Shown here piece by piece: positions 17,824-25,740 of a DNA stretch of 64,000 nt. This DNA comes from Oxalobacter formigenes (lineage in GTDB: Bacteria; Pseudomonadota; Gammaproteobacteria; Burkholderiales; Burkholderiaceae_D). The number at the start of each line of letters is the position of its first letter. The first letter of the stretch is position 1. The position numbers and the translations under genes were made by a program. The stretch lies in assembly GCF_002127965.1 (NCBI RefSeq), contig NZ_CP018787.1, positions 1,736,001 to 1,800,000 on the forward strand, in the 5' to 3' direction. Under the pieces are notes generated by a model, which was not told the origin of the DNA, searched no databases, and worked only from the letters and a program-made list of their open reading frames with translations.

Positions 17824-18972
17824 TTAAACTGAAAGTGAATATAACTTACGTTGCATAATAAGATCTTTTGTTTCATACATATCACGTTCATTGGCACATT
17901 TCAAAAACATTACTCCAACTCGACCAAAAGGACTTTTCTTTATGCGCTCTCCAGACTTTGCGAGGGAAATATAATCAATCATGCATACAGGCACCTGACA
18001 ATTGATCGAATAAAAATCTTGTTCCCTGTCCGTAGAAATTGTATGCCTGAGTATGTAATTTTTTCCATTCTCATTAATTGATTTCCGTAAATTTCCCAGG
18101 AAACCATCAATATACATTTTTGCATATTGAAACCCGGAAGAAAGTTGAATCAATCTAGAATATAAATCACCCGGACAACGACGCGTAAGTTCGATTAGCC
18201 AGAATTTGTCATCATTACAAATGAATTGTGTATGCAATAATCCATCCTGAAGTTTTAAATCATTAACAATAAATTCAATACATTCTCTTATTTCTTTGAG
18301 AATATTTTTTTCGAATGAAAAATCTACATAACTGGTATCAACTACAAATTCATTGGCAGAGCCATATTCTGCAACGACAAAGTCATGAATTATTTTCCCG
18401 CCAGATATAAATGCCGTATGACTATAGAGGTTCCCTACAATATATTCTTCAACCAGACACTTTTTTGAAAGTGAATAGTTTCTGGCATTCATAACAGCAT
18501 TTTCGAGCTCCCCTTTATTTTCTATGACAGATATACCTCTTCCACTATAGGCATCAACCGGCTTGACCAAAATCTTTCCTTTGGCATCCGCAATATTTTC
18601 GAAATCATATATTTGAGGAACCGGAAGTTTTCTGGAAAGTGAATAACACCTGAAATTTTCCTTGTTGAATAAGATATCTGCTTTTTCTATATCATCAATC
18701 AAAACATTTGGGTTATTGTTCTTTATTTTCGCACATGAAAGGTAAGAAATATCATTACACCCCGGTACAATAGCATAATAATCTTTCTCTTGAATATGAT
18801 TGATTAGTATATCAGAGTCACTATAATCAAGCTTTATATAGTTTTTTCCTGCAATATTTGCCAAAAAGTCTGTTTCATTATTTCCGCAAACATAAACTTC
18901 GTTGGTATGTTTTTTCAACTCAGCGTAAATTGGAAAAGACGAAACATTAGTATCAAGAAGAAGAATTTTCAT
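17824..18972 (-). CDS. ATP-grasp family ligase
   Basis: 382 residues. The N-terminal Rossmann-like domain (MKILLLDTNVSSFPIYAELK) is followed by an ATP-grasp core: the lysine strand GKILVKPVDAYSGRGISVIE, the acidic strand CLVEEYIVGNLYSH, and the metal-binding FWLIELTRRCPGDLYSRL. These enzymes join a carboxylate to an amine or thiol through an acyl-phosphate. In polysaccharide loci they are thought to attach amino acids or other acids to amino sugars. It lies between the aminotransferase and the oxidoreductase on the same strand. The substrate is unknown. Confidence 0.82.
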   Translation of the reverse strand: MKILLLDTNVSSFPIYAELKKHTNEVYVCGNNETDFLANIAGKNYIKLDYSDSDILINHIQEKDYYAIVPGCNDISYLSCAKIKNNNPNVLIDDIEKADILFNKENFRCYSLSRKLPVPQIYDFENIADAKGKILVKPVDAYSGRGISVIENKGELENAVMNARNYSLSKKCLVEEYIVGNLYSHTAFISGGKIIHDFVVAEYGSANEFVVDTSYVDFSFEKNILKEIRECIEFIVNDLKLQDGLLHTQFICNDDKFWLIELTRRCPGDLYSRLIQLSSGFQYAKMYIDGFLGNLRKSINENGKNYILRHTISTDREQDFYSINCQVPVCMIDYISLAKSGERIKKSPFGRVGVMFLKCANERDMYETKDLIMQRKLYSLSV

Positions 18973-19084
18973 TACATTACATAAAACAAATATTTATAAT
19001 TTTTCTAAAAAACGCTTTTTGGCTTATATTAATATTCAAATTGAATCTACATTAAACCTTCACCAGGAAAAATTTAATTTTCAT

Positions 19085-20148
19085 TTATAATTCCGCACAA
19101 ATTTTACTGATCACTTTATCTTCCATTCCGACAAAAAGCGGCAAACAGGCAATTCGGGAAGCAATATTTTCCGAAACAGGACAGTTTACTATTTTTCTGA
19201 GATAGGGAAGTCTATTCAAGCTAGGATAAAAATAACGTCGTGGAAATATATCTAACTTTTGCAAAAATTCAAATCTGGTTAAAAGCTCAGCTTCACTTTC
19301 AAACAGAACAGGATAATATGCATAATTATATTCAAGTCCACTTTTCTGTTTGGGTCGTTCATATTTATCTAAAATAAATGAGTCATAGATTTCAGAAATC
19401 CTCTTTCTTTCGTCGACTATTTGATTAATATAATTAAAATTGCATAACCCCATTGCCGCATTGAATTCATCTTGTTTTGCATTAATCCCGAGACAAAAAT
19501 AATCATCACTCCGATGACCAAATCTTTTGATTAACTCCAATCTGCCAGACAGACTTTTATTTTTTACTATTATTCCCCACCTTCAATCGTATGAAACAAT
19601 TTTGTTGCATGAAAAGAAAGTGTGGAAATATCACCATAAGAACAAAGTGCTTTTCCTTTGTATTTCGCTCCAAAGGCATGTGCGGCATCGTAAATAACTT
19701 TAAGTCCATGTTTTACCGCTATGGATTCGATTGCCTCGACATCACAAGCATATCCAAATACATGCACAGGCATAATTGCCTTTGTTTTTGATGTAATAGC
19801 CGCTTCAATTTTTGTGACGTCAATCGTGAAATTATCGGGTTCAATATCAACAAATACGGGAGTACAGCGTTCCCAAAGAATGGAAGATACCGTTGCAACA
19901 TAGCTGAAGGGTGTAGTAATAACTTCGCCCTCCGATATATTCAATGCTTTTAGTGCCAGCTGTAAGGCTATCGTTCCATTGGTGACATAATGAAAATTAT
20001 CAACCGAAAGATATTTTCGCATTTTCTCTTCCAGCTCCAATACATTCGGTCCCTGATTTGTCAGAATGCCTGTATCGAATATATCGGAAACCTTTTTCAG
20101 AAATTCGTCCTTGGGAGGCAAGAAAGGTTTCGTAACGTAAATACTCAT
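19085..20148 (-). pseudogene. DegT/DnrJ/EryC1 sugar aminotransferase, split by a one-base frameshift
   Basis: Two reading frames make one PLP enzyme of about 354 residues. Part one (20148-19570) has the N-terminus VTKPFLPPKDEF, VTNGTIALQLALKALNISEG, VFVDIEPDNFTID and the lysine loop DISTLSFHATKLFHTIEGG (the Lys after AT binds PLP). It then meets stop codons. Part two (19540-19085) continues RFGHRSDDYFCLGINAKQDE to the C-terminus. Restoring one base in the GGGGAA run near 19573-19578 would give a continuous GGAIIVKNKSLSGRLELIKR, exactly the family's expected sequence. The enzyme would aminate a keto-sugar nucleotide. Real inactivation or an assembly error are both possible. Confidence 0.8.
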
Positions 20149-20155
20149 AAATTCT

Positions 20156-20892
20156 CTATCTCATATCCGGTATCTGACAGACTTCATGAACAATCCGGAG
20201 ATTGTTCCCTTCATTACTCGCACCGACATGACAGGTTTCGCCCGCTTTTCTTTTAAAAATCAGATCAATTGTTTTGCAATGATCCGGAAAACAGAACGAG
20301 TCTCTTACGTTTTGCTCTTTTCCATAAACCAAAACGGGTTCTTCTGCCAGGCGTTTCCGGATAATGGTCGTGATGAGTTCTTCGGAATACCGCTTCGGTT
20401 CGTAATTATCTGAACAGTTTGATGAGGTGACATTCATGCCATAAGCATGATGACAGGGCTGCGAATGAAGCCCGATCCGGCTTTGCCGGCCAGATAAGGA
20501 GCGCCTAGCGTCTAGAAGCGAGAGTGAGCGGTGTGTGTGTGTGGGGGGGGGGGGGGGGGGGGGGGGGTGATTTCTTGCGATGTTCCATATACTTGCGCAT
20601 CCAGTGCACACGTATTTTCAGCAGGATTCAAGCTCCCACCACATTTGTTTCGATGAACGTTTTTGGATCTTTGACAGAGTTATCAACGCAGCTTTCTGCC
20701 GTAAAACGGACTTCCTGAATGTCAAGTTTTTCAAACACGGAATCAATCCCTGTCTCATGACAAATATCGTTGTTAAAAACGATATTTGTCATGGATTTAC
20801 ATTCCATGAGATTTTCAGGATTTCCTGCATCCATCAGTTTGTCCAGATTAATTATGTAACAATCAGGATATTTTTGTGAAAAACAAGAGATG
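20156..20892 (-). pseudogene. rfbB: decayed dTDP-glucose 4,6-dehydratase
   Basis: Pieces of RfbB are readable on the minus strand. The N-terminal side has KYPDCYIINLDKLMDAGNPE and then AESCVDNSVKDPKTFIETNV (normally AAESHVDRSI..F..TNV). An in-frame TGA follows, then ILLKIRVHWMRKY. After a 25-nt G/C homopolymer and unrelated sequence, the C-terminal side resumes with CHHAYGMNVTSSNCSDNYEP (normally YHHTYGLPVTISNCSNNYGP) and VYGKEQNVRDSFCFPDHCKT. The glycine-rich NAD-binding start and the YxxxK active site are gone, so it is dead. It ends 8 nt before the DegT gene, implying the operon once made a dTDP-6-deoxy amino sugar. Confidence 0.8.
20543..20567 (+). repeat. 25-nt G homopolymer preceded by (GT)6
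   Basis: An uninterrupted run of 25 G follows six GT dinucleotides (20531-20542), inside the rfbB remnant. Tracts this long are rare in bacterial chromosomes; they slip readily during replication and are known as phase-variation switches in some host-associated bacteria. Here no intact ORF spans it. It may also be a sequencing or assembly artefact. Confidence 0.9.
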
Positions 20893-21144
20893 AAATCTCA
20901 ATCAATAAAACTGCTCTTTACCTGCCAGAATCAACTTCATTCAACTTGTTCATCATTAAAGACTTCAATCAATGCATATATCCAGATTGAAAACGCACCT
21001 GATTCTTTCCTTGATTAAAACGCTGTAAAAAAGGCGTATCACCTGAAAATAAAACGAATAACTTCTATAGATAACGTAGTCTACCATACACTCTTATTCG
21101 TTGGAACAACCTCATCATCATAATTAACGAAGTAGGAACGACAC

Positions 21145-21411
21145 ATGACAAAGCCATCACTTGATTTCAACGAAAGCATTAAAAGCGGCATAAATGAATT
21201 TGAACTGTAAATTCCTCATGACTGTAACGGGACATTTGAACCACGGCTTGTCAAAAAAACATCAAACCAGACTCACTTCAGATAAGACCAGAAAATTCCG
21301 GCTTGTACCGGACATCGGTTATCGGGATATTCGCTCCCTTTCGAAGGACTCTACGGCATTGATATCCCGATAGACGAGTTGACAGCGATAACCGACCAGC
21401 TGATTTTTTGA
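21145..21411 (+). pseudogene. remnant of an IS256-type (mutator) transposase
   Basis: Starts MTKPSLDFNESIKSGINEFE, then a stop. Beyond it come IPHDCNGTFEPRLVKK (the family's RDRNGSFEPQLVKK block) and, in another frame, EGLYGIDIPIDELTAITDQL (the family's LYGIEVSP..IS.ITD). Only the N-terminal quarter remains, with frameshifts and stops and no terminal inverted repeats that I could find. An insertion sequence therefore once landed between the polysaccharide island and the tip/SLR array and has decayed. Confidence 0.7.
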
Positions 21412-21607
21412 ACTCAACGGGTGACAATTCCGTTCACTGGCAGCCGTGTATCCATTTACTCAGTACCCCCGAAAAAAAAGGACGATTCCTTTTCATAACA
21501 GGAAAGAGACCCTGTCCCGATTTACGATTGGATTGGATTCAAACACCATCTTCAGGATTTTATTCAAAACCCGCTTACATTGAATCCTGGACGCGCTTCA
21601 CGTTTTC

Positions 21608-21645
21608 GCTGACCCGTTTGCTTGCGGATTCTGATCGCCTCTTCA
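21608..21645 (-). pseudogene. 38-bp scar of a third cassette SLR gene
   Basis: This stretch matches 23112-23149, the 3' coding end of the SLR gene at 23059, at 37 of 38 positions. On the minus strand it encodes the same EEAIRIRKQTGQ segment. It stands alone just after the stop of the SLR gene at 21677, as if a third SLR copy once followed and was deleted. Confidence 0.7.
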
Positions 21646-21676
21646 TGAATGAAAAAGGCTGGTTCATCACCAACAA

Positions 21677-22552
21677 TCAGTCATCCAGCTTCACCCCGAA
21701 AAACCTCAGGCGGCGTCTGGCATCGGGATCGCCCTCTCCATTCTGCTTGCGGATTTCAATGGCTTTTTCCACCATTTCGCCTGCTTTTTTCCTGTCTTTT
21801 TTCTGGCCCAGCTGTTCGTTGGCATACACGCTGCCTAACGCATCGTAGGCATCGGCACTCCCGTTTTCCGCTGCCTTGTTGTACCAGTAGAGCGAACGCT
21901 CATCGTCGTTTTTGATGCCCAGGCCGTAACGGTAGGCTTCCGCCAACAGGAACTGTGCCCTGACGTTTCCCTTTTCGGCACCCATGATGTAATACTGGAC
22001 GGCATGGGTCTTGTCCTTTTTGACGCCAAGACCTTCCTCATACAGGATACCGAGCTCTGAAATGGCATGAACACTGCCATGTTCAACGGCACGCCGGTAC
22101 CATTGCATGGCCTGTTTGAAATCCTGTTTGACGCCTTTTCCGGTTACGGTCAGATAACCCATTTTGGATTCTGCATCGGGATATCCCTGTTCTGCAGCCT
22201 TGAGATACCATTTTATGGCTTCGTTGATATCTTTTTTAACACCAGATCCTGATTCAAAACTTAATCCAATATTGAAATCAGCAGCAGGAAATCCTTTTTC
22301 TGATGCTTTTCTATACCATTGATTAGCCAGTTTTGGATTTTGCCTAACACCTAATCCATTGTCATACATATAACCAATATGATTAAGTACTTCTGCATTT
22401 CTCTGAGCATCCGGTTTCAGGAAATAAGTCATCGCTTGCTCATATTTCGCTGACTCGAACAAACTCATCCCTGTTTTTGCATTATCTGCAAAAACACTGC
22501 TGCTTATACCTAAAAAAAAATAAAAAAAGAATATTTTTGAAAGAAATTTCAT
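21677..22552 (-). CDS. exported Sel1-repeat protein, candidate immunity partner (cassette 2)
   Basis: 291 residues from the ATG at 22552. That start is preferred over an upstream ATG (22585) because it aligns with the start of the paralogue at 23931 and lies 16 nt after the same hairpin in both. The signal peptide ends SSVFA-DNAKTGMSLFESAK. About six Sel1 repeats follow (for example GYMYDNGLGVRQNPKLANQWY, one repeat per 36 residues). The C-terminus RRRLRFFGVKLDD is shared with the paralogue (MRRLRLLGIDIE). Sel1 repeats are alpha-helical protein-binding solenoids. Location is predicted periplasmic. It directly follows the orphan tip gene at 22632-22976. The immunity role is inferred only from order and pairing. 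Confidence 0.85.
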   Translation of the reverse strand: MKFLSKIFFFYFFLGISSSVFADNAKTGMSLFESAKYEQAMTYFLKPDAQRNAEVLNHIGYMYDNGLGVRQNPKLANQWYRKASEKGFPAADFNIGLSFESGSGVKKDINEAIKWYLKAAEQGYPDAESKMGYLTVTGKGVKQDFKQAMQWYRRAVEHGSVHAISELGILYEEGLGVKKDKTHAVQYYIMGAEKGNVRAQFLLAEAYRYGLGIKNDDERSLYWYNKAAENGSADAYDALGSVYANEQLGQKKDRKKAGEMVEKAIEIRKQNGEGDPDARRRLRFFGVKLDD

Positions 22553-22568
22553 TTTGAAGAACAAATAT

Positions 22569-22602
22569 GGATAAGGCTGTTTCATTATCTCCAGCCTTAT
22601 CC
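22569..22602 (-). promoter_or_regulatory. conserved hairpin before the cassette-2 SLR start
   Basis: GGATAAGGCT (22569-22578) and AGCCTTATCC (22593-22602) form a perfect 10-bp stem with a 14-nt loop, ending 16 nt before the start codon. The same stem, loop length and spacing occur at 23948-23981 before the other cassette SLR gene. No purine-rich ribosome site lies between hairpin and start, so it may control initiation. Confidence 0.75.
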
Positions 22603-22631
22603 TTTGACGTCAAGTCAAAACAAAGAGTGTT

Positions 22632-22976
22632 TTAACGACGTTTTTTCTTCATTTCATCATTGTGATATTTATTAACAGCCATATCCTTGCTGACATCCCG
22701 AACCTTATGCACAGCGACACTGGAAACCATCGACGCTGCATAATCCATCGCTTCTTTGGGTCCCTTGAATTTGATCGCATCCCTGATTGGCCAGAGCATC
22801 CCGCTCAGCAGGCCAAGCGGTACCGCGTACATCACCGATTCTCCGACATGGCTTTCCCCCGTTTCCTTTCGAAAATCGGCATGAAGCTGTGCGGTCATGA
22901 CCGCGGTTGAAACACCTGTCAACTGGGCAATCGACTCCAGTTTTCCCAGAAAGAAATATGCCGGTACCTTGACAAG
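22632..22976 (-). CDS. orphan C-terminal tip module (cassette 2)
   Basis: The frame is open from 22976, right after a TGA, and reads VKVPAYFFLGKLESIAQLTG, then TAQLHADFRKETGES, the hydrophobic SVMYAVPLGLLSGMLWPI, and a lysine-rich end. It aligns along its whole length with the tip of the MSGEDDDYF protein (24015-24350: VKVPAYYIWGKLDTFAELFG, TAKLHADIRDSTGES, SVMYAIPLGLMSAFALPF). It lacks the N-terminal 440 residues and has no ATG; the only internal start is a TTG at 22922. Orphan tips followed by an immunity gene are a standard feature of polymorphic toxin loci, where they act as a reserve for recombination. Activity is unknown; the hydrophobic segment suggests membrane contact. Confidence 0.7.
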   Translation of the reverse strand, partial: LVKVPAYFFLGKLESIAQLTGVSTAVMTAQLHADFRKETGESHVGESVMYAVPLGLLSGMLWPIRDAIKFKGPKEAMDYAASMVSSVAVHKVRDVSKDMAVNKYHNDEMKKKRR

Positions 22977-22994
22977 TCATATCCAACAAAAAAT

Positions 22995-23018
22995 AAAAGG
23001 GCACAAACGTGCCCTTTT
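22995..23018. terminator. terminator between cassettes 1 and 2
   Basis: AAAAGGGCAC and GTGCCCTTTT form a stem with AAAC as loop. It separates the SLR gene at 23059 from the orphan tip module downstream on the minus strand and would work in both directions. Confidence 0.75.
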
Positions 23019-23058
23019 ATTTCCTGAAGATCATTTATGTAGTGATCTTGATGTTAGC

Positions 23059-23931
23059 TCACTCTATATCGATGCCCAAAAGCCGCAACCGCCTCATCGC
23101 AGCCGGATCTAGCTGACCCGTTTGCTTGCGGATTCTAATCGCCTCTTCAATATATTTTTCACCTTTTTCCCTGTCTTCCTTCTGGTTCAACAGGCCATGT
23201 ACATAAATACCCCCCAGTGCCTGCAAGGCATCGGCATTTCCCTGTTCCGCCGCTTTACGATACCAGTGCAGCGCCCGTTCAGGATCATCTTTGATGCCAC
23301 GACCATATTGGTAGGCATGACCTAAAAGATACTGCGCTTTGGCATTTCCTTTATCAGCTCCCATAATGTAATACTGGACAGCACGGTTCTTGTTTTTTTT
23401 GACGCCATACCCCTCCTCATACATAATTCCTATTTCTGAGAAAACATTAATATTGCCATGCTCAGCAGCTGACCGATACCACTTCATAGCTTCCACAAAA
23501 CTTTGTTTGGTTCCTTTTCCTGTCGCCGTCAGATAACCCATTTTCGCTTCAGCATTCGGATATTGTTGTTTTGCAGATTTACGAAACCATTCGATAGCCA
23601 TATTTATATCTTGAGGAACGCCATAACCTTTCTCATAGAATAGTCCGACATTAAACTGCGCAGCGGCCTCCCCCATTTCTCCTGCTTTTTTATACCACTG
23701 AAAACTGATTTGCCTGTTTTTTTCAACGCCGAGCCCGTAATCATACATATAGCCAATACGATTGATCACGGCCGGATTCTTCTGGGCATCCTCCTTCATG
23801 AAATACGTCATGGCCTGCTGGTATTTTCCAGCTTCAAACAGCCGCATGCCTTCTCTGGCGTTGTCGGCAAAAGCCGAAAAACTGAAGAGAAAGAGAGTGA
23901 ATATACAGAGGATTTTGAAAGATGGTTTCAT
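23059..23931 (-). CDS. exported Sel1-repeat protein, candidate immunity partner (cassette 1)
   Basis: 290 residues. Signal peptide MKPSFKILCIFTLFLFSFSAFA is followed by DNAREGMRLFEAGKYQQAMT and about six Sel1 repeats (for example NVGLFYEKGYGVPQDINMAI, YLLGHAYQYGRGIKDDPERA). It is a paralogue of the 21677 protein, similar throughout and collinear in repeat number, with differences spread over the repeat faces as expected for partners of divergent tips. It lies 83 nt after the tip module at 24015 with a conserved hairpin between them. It should be periplasmic. Confidence 0.87.
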   Translation of the reverse strand: MKPSFKILCIFTLFLFSFSAFADNAREGMRLFEAGKYQQAMTYFMKEDAQKNPAVINRIGYMYDYGLGVEKNRQISFQWYKKAGEMGEAAAQFNVGLFYEKGYGVPQDINMAIEWFRKSAKQQYPNAEAKMGYLTATGKGTKQSFVEAMKWYRSAAEHGNINVFSEIGIMYEEGYGVKKNKNRAVQYYIMGADKGNAKAQYLLGHAYQYGRGIKDDPERALHWYRKAAEQGNADALQALGGIYVHGLLNQKEDREKGEKYIEEAIRIRKQTGQLDPAAMRRLRLLGIDIE

Positions 23932-23947
23932 TTGATATGACAGGTAT

Positions 23948-23981
23948 GGATAAGGCTAATTTATTATGAACAGCCTTATCC
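23948..23981 (-). promoter_or_regulatory. conserved hairpin before the cassette-1 SLR start
   Basis: GGATAAGGCT (23948-23957) and AGCCTTATCC (23972-23981): same 10-bp stem, 14-nt loop and 16-nt distance to the start codon as at 22569-22602, but a different loop sequence. The stem is thus conserved while the loop is not, which points to RNA structure rather than a protein-coding constraint. Confidence 0.75.
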
Positions 23982-24014
23982 AACTGGGTCAAGAAAAAGA
24001 ATATGTATATTTAA

Positions 24015-24350
24015 TTATTCTTTACCTCGTTCCTGCTCTGTATTTGTCAACTTATTCACAACCATTCTTTCCCCCACATTCTGCCCCTTGCGAATTCCGG
24101 CTGTTGCCGCCATCGTCATGACGTAATCCTTCGCTTCTTTCGCACTTTTGAACGACATGTTCAGCTTGAAAGGCAAGGCAAACGCACTCATCAAACCCAG
24201 CGGAATGGCATACATGACGGATTGCTGTATTTTGCTTTCGCCGGTTGAATCCCTGATATCGGCATGTAGCTTTGCCGTAAACGCTGCTGTTGACATACCG
24301 AATAATTCGGCGAAGGTATCAAGCTTGCCCCAAATGTAATAAGCCGGCAC
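24015..24350 (-). CDS. C-terminal tip of the MSGEDDDYF protein, in a shifted frame (cassette 1)
   Basis: 111 residues if it starts at the GTG at 24350, but the frame is open further upstream and joins the end of the 24319-25722 ORF after a one-base shift (…QETG then NQIVKVPAYYIWGKL). The tip has VKVPAYYIWGKLDTFAELFG, TAKLHADIRDSTGES, a hydrophobic SVMYAIPLGLMSAFALPFKL, then FKSAKEAKDYV and a charged end. It overlaps the upstream stop by 32 nt, so coupled translation from the GTG is also possible. It is about half identical to the orphan tip at 22632. No catalytic motif was recognised; membrane disruption is a guess from the hydrophobic segment. Confidence 0.7.
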   Translation of the reverse strand: MPAYYIWGKLDTFAELFGMSTAAFTAKLHADIRDSTGESKIQQSVMYAIPLGLMSAFALPFKLNMSFKSAKEAKDYVMTMAATAGIRKGQNVGERMVVNKLTNTEQERGKE

Positions 24351-25722
24351 TTTGACAATCTGGTTTCCCAGTTTCCTGATACATATATCGGGTCACGTTT
24401 TGCATGGTCGCCTCAGGATTTCCCTCGACATAGATCTTGTCCACTGTCATGGGATCGAGCTTTTTCATTTCAGCCTGATGGGCATCGAGCAGAGCCTGCG
24501 TCTTCCGGATCGATGTCGGATCACCCCCAGTAATGCTGTGCACAACCTCCCCGAGAACGACAGCACCGGAAAGAAACATGATCTGCGTATCTTCGACAGC
24601 CTGTTTTGCTCCGTCCGTGACCATTTTCCACGGTATTTTCCGGCTTTCTTCCGTATTCCAGTTGCTCCAGTAACTCATGTTCGGGTGCCCCACCACCTCC
24701 CGCCCCTTTCCGGTGACGGTACTGTTCATCCCCATGTTTTCAGAGACGCTCCCTATGGCATTGCCATAGCTTTCGTCAGGGTGTCCGACAATACGGTTTT
24801 TATCTTCTCCCTGAATTTTGCTGTCACTGCCCATCGCCTTGTTGACGTACCCGGTGACCGCTTTCCCGGCCTGTCTTTCCGCTTCGGCATAGCTCGAATC
24901 CGGATGCCCTGCCGGATTCTTTTTCCACGATTCATTTCCTTCCATCGGGGCGATGGCGTTATCGTTCAGGTAGTCGTATGCGCGGCCTATGCTTTGATCC
25001 TGCGGAATATTCACACTCATGATCTGCGAAAGGAAATTGTCATCCACCTTCACGACCTTCACCGGTTCATCCGCATATTGAATCGCCTTCTGTATTGACG
25101 GAACCCCGTCGCGTTCGGGACGGTATTCAAGGGTGCGATAGCCGGTTGTCTGAGGATTTTTGTCACCCAGCCGGAGTTCAAGCGTTTGGGCCTTCGGTTG
25201 GGGAAGCCATTCCTGATATTGTCGTCTGGCCTGTTCGACCTGTTTTTTGACGTTGGGGTCGTATTTCATACTCTGACGTAACAGGATATAACGCATGTCT
25301 TCATTAGAATTGGTGACCCGGTTTTTCCACACATCGATGTATTCGTTTTGTCTGTCCCGTGACATTTCCCCGCCCAGATAATCCGTCGGTTTGCGATTAC
25401 CGTTATCGTATTTGTGTAACAGGATGTCGGTTCGTTTCTCATCCGGTATGCCATCAAGTGGATCGTCGGGGTTGGTTTTCGGAAGAGGTTTCGGTTCGTT
25501 TTCCGTCAATACACCGGGTTTGGGGGCGGTTTGCTGAAGGGATTTCTGGAGTTCGGCTTGCGCGGCCTGTTGTTCCCGCAAGAGTCTGGCCTGTTCCCGT
25601 TCCTGTTCGCGTCGTTTTTTTTCTGCTTCTCTTTCCGCTGCCCGGTTTTGTTCTTCGGGGTCGTAGCTGCCGGAATACATGTTTCCTATGGAACTGAAGT
25701 AATCATCGTCTTCACCGCTCAT
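24319..25722 (-). CDS. MSGEDDDYF-family protein (putative polymorphic-toxin carrier), tip frameshifted
   Basis: 467 residues as it stands, of which the last 16 or so (KPDCQSAGLLHLGQA) are out-of-frame read-through of the tip. It starts after AGGAGAAAAAC with MSGEDDDYFSSIGNMYSGSY; a charged E/K/R/Q segment (about 25-60) follows, then the block YRTLEYRPERDGVPSIQKAI shared with the 1348 copy. A region of imperfect repeats comes next, each with GHPD.SY and sometimes AEAERQAGKAVTGYVNKAMG, then a helical region ending MQNVTRYMYQETG. One extra base in the GGGAAA run near 24368-24375 breaks the join to the tip. No signal peptide is seen, so delivery by a dedicated secretion machine or phage-like particle would be needed; none is encoded nearby. 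Confidence 0.72.
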   Translation of the reverse strand: MSGEDDDYFSSIGNMYSGSYDPEEQNRAAEREAEKKRREQEREQARLLREQQAAQAELQKSLQQTAPKPGVLTENEPKPLPKTNPDDPLDGIPDEKRTDILLHKYDNGNRKPTDYLGGEMSRDRQNEYIDVWKNRVTNSNEDMRYILLRQSMKYDPNVKKQVEQARRQYQEWLPQPKAQTLELRLGDKNPQTTGYRTLEYRPERDGVPSIQKAIQYADEPVKVVKVDDNFLSQIMSVNIPQDQSIGRAYDYLNDNAIAPMEGNESWKKNPAGHPDSSYAEAERQAGKAVTGYVNKAMGSDSKIQGEDKNRIVGHPDESYGNAIGSVSENMGMNSTVTGKGREVVGHPNMSYWSNWNTEESRKIPWKMVTDGAKQAVEDTQIMFLSGAVVLGEVVHSITGGDPTSIRKTQALLDAHQAEMKKLDPMTVDKIYVEGNPEATMQNVTRYMYQETGKPDCQSAGLLHLGQA

Positions 25723-25740
25723 GTTTTTCTCCTGTTTATG

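Noticed and set aside
20531-20611. Proline-rich ORF on the minus strand through the poly-G tract
   Set aside because: The proline run is only the translation of the homopolymer, inside a decayed rfbB; not treated as a gene.
24319-24380. Programmed -1 frameshift at GGGAAAC between carrier and tip
   Set aside because: The heptamer fits the slippery form, but the reading phase is wrong: reaching the tip needs +1 (or -2), not -1. A plain one-base insertion or overlapping-start translation is simpler.
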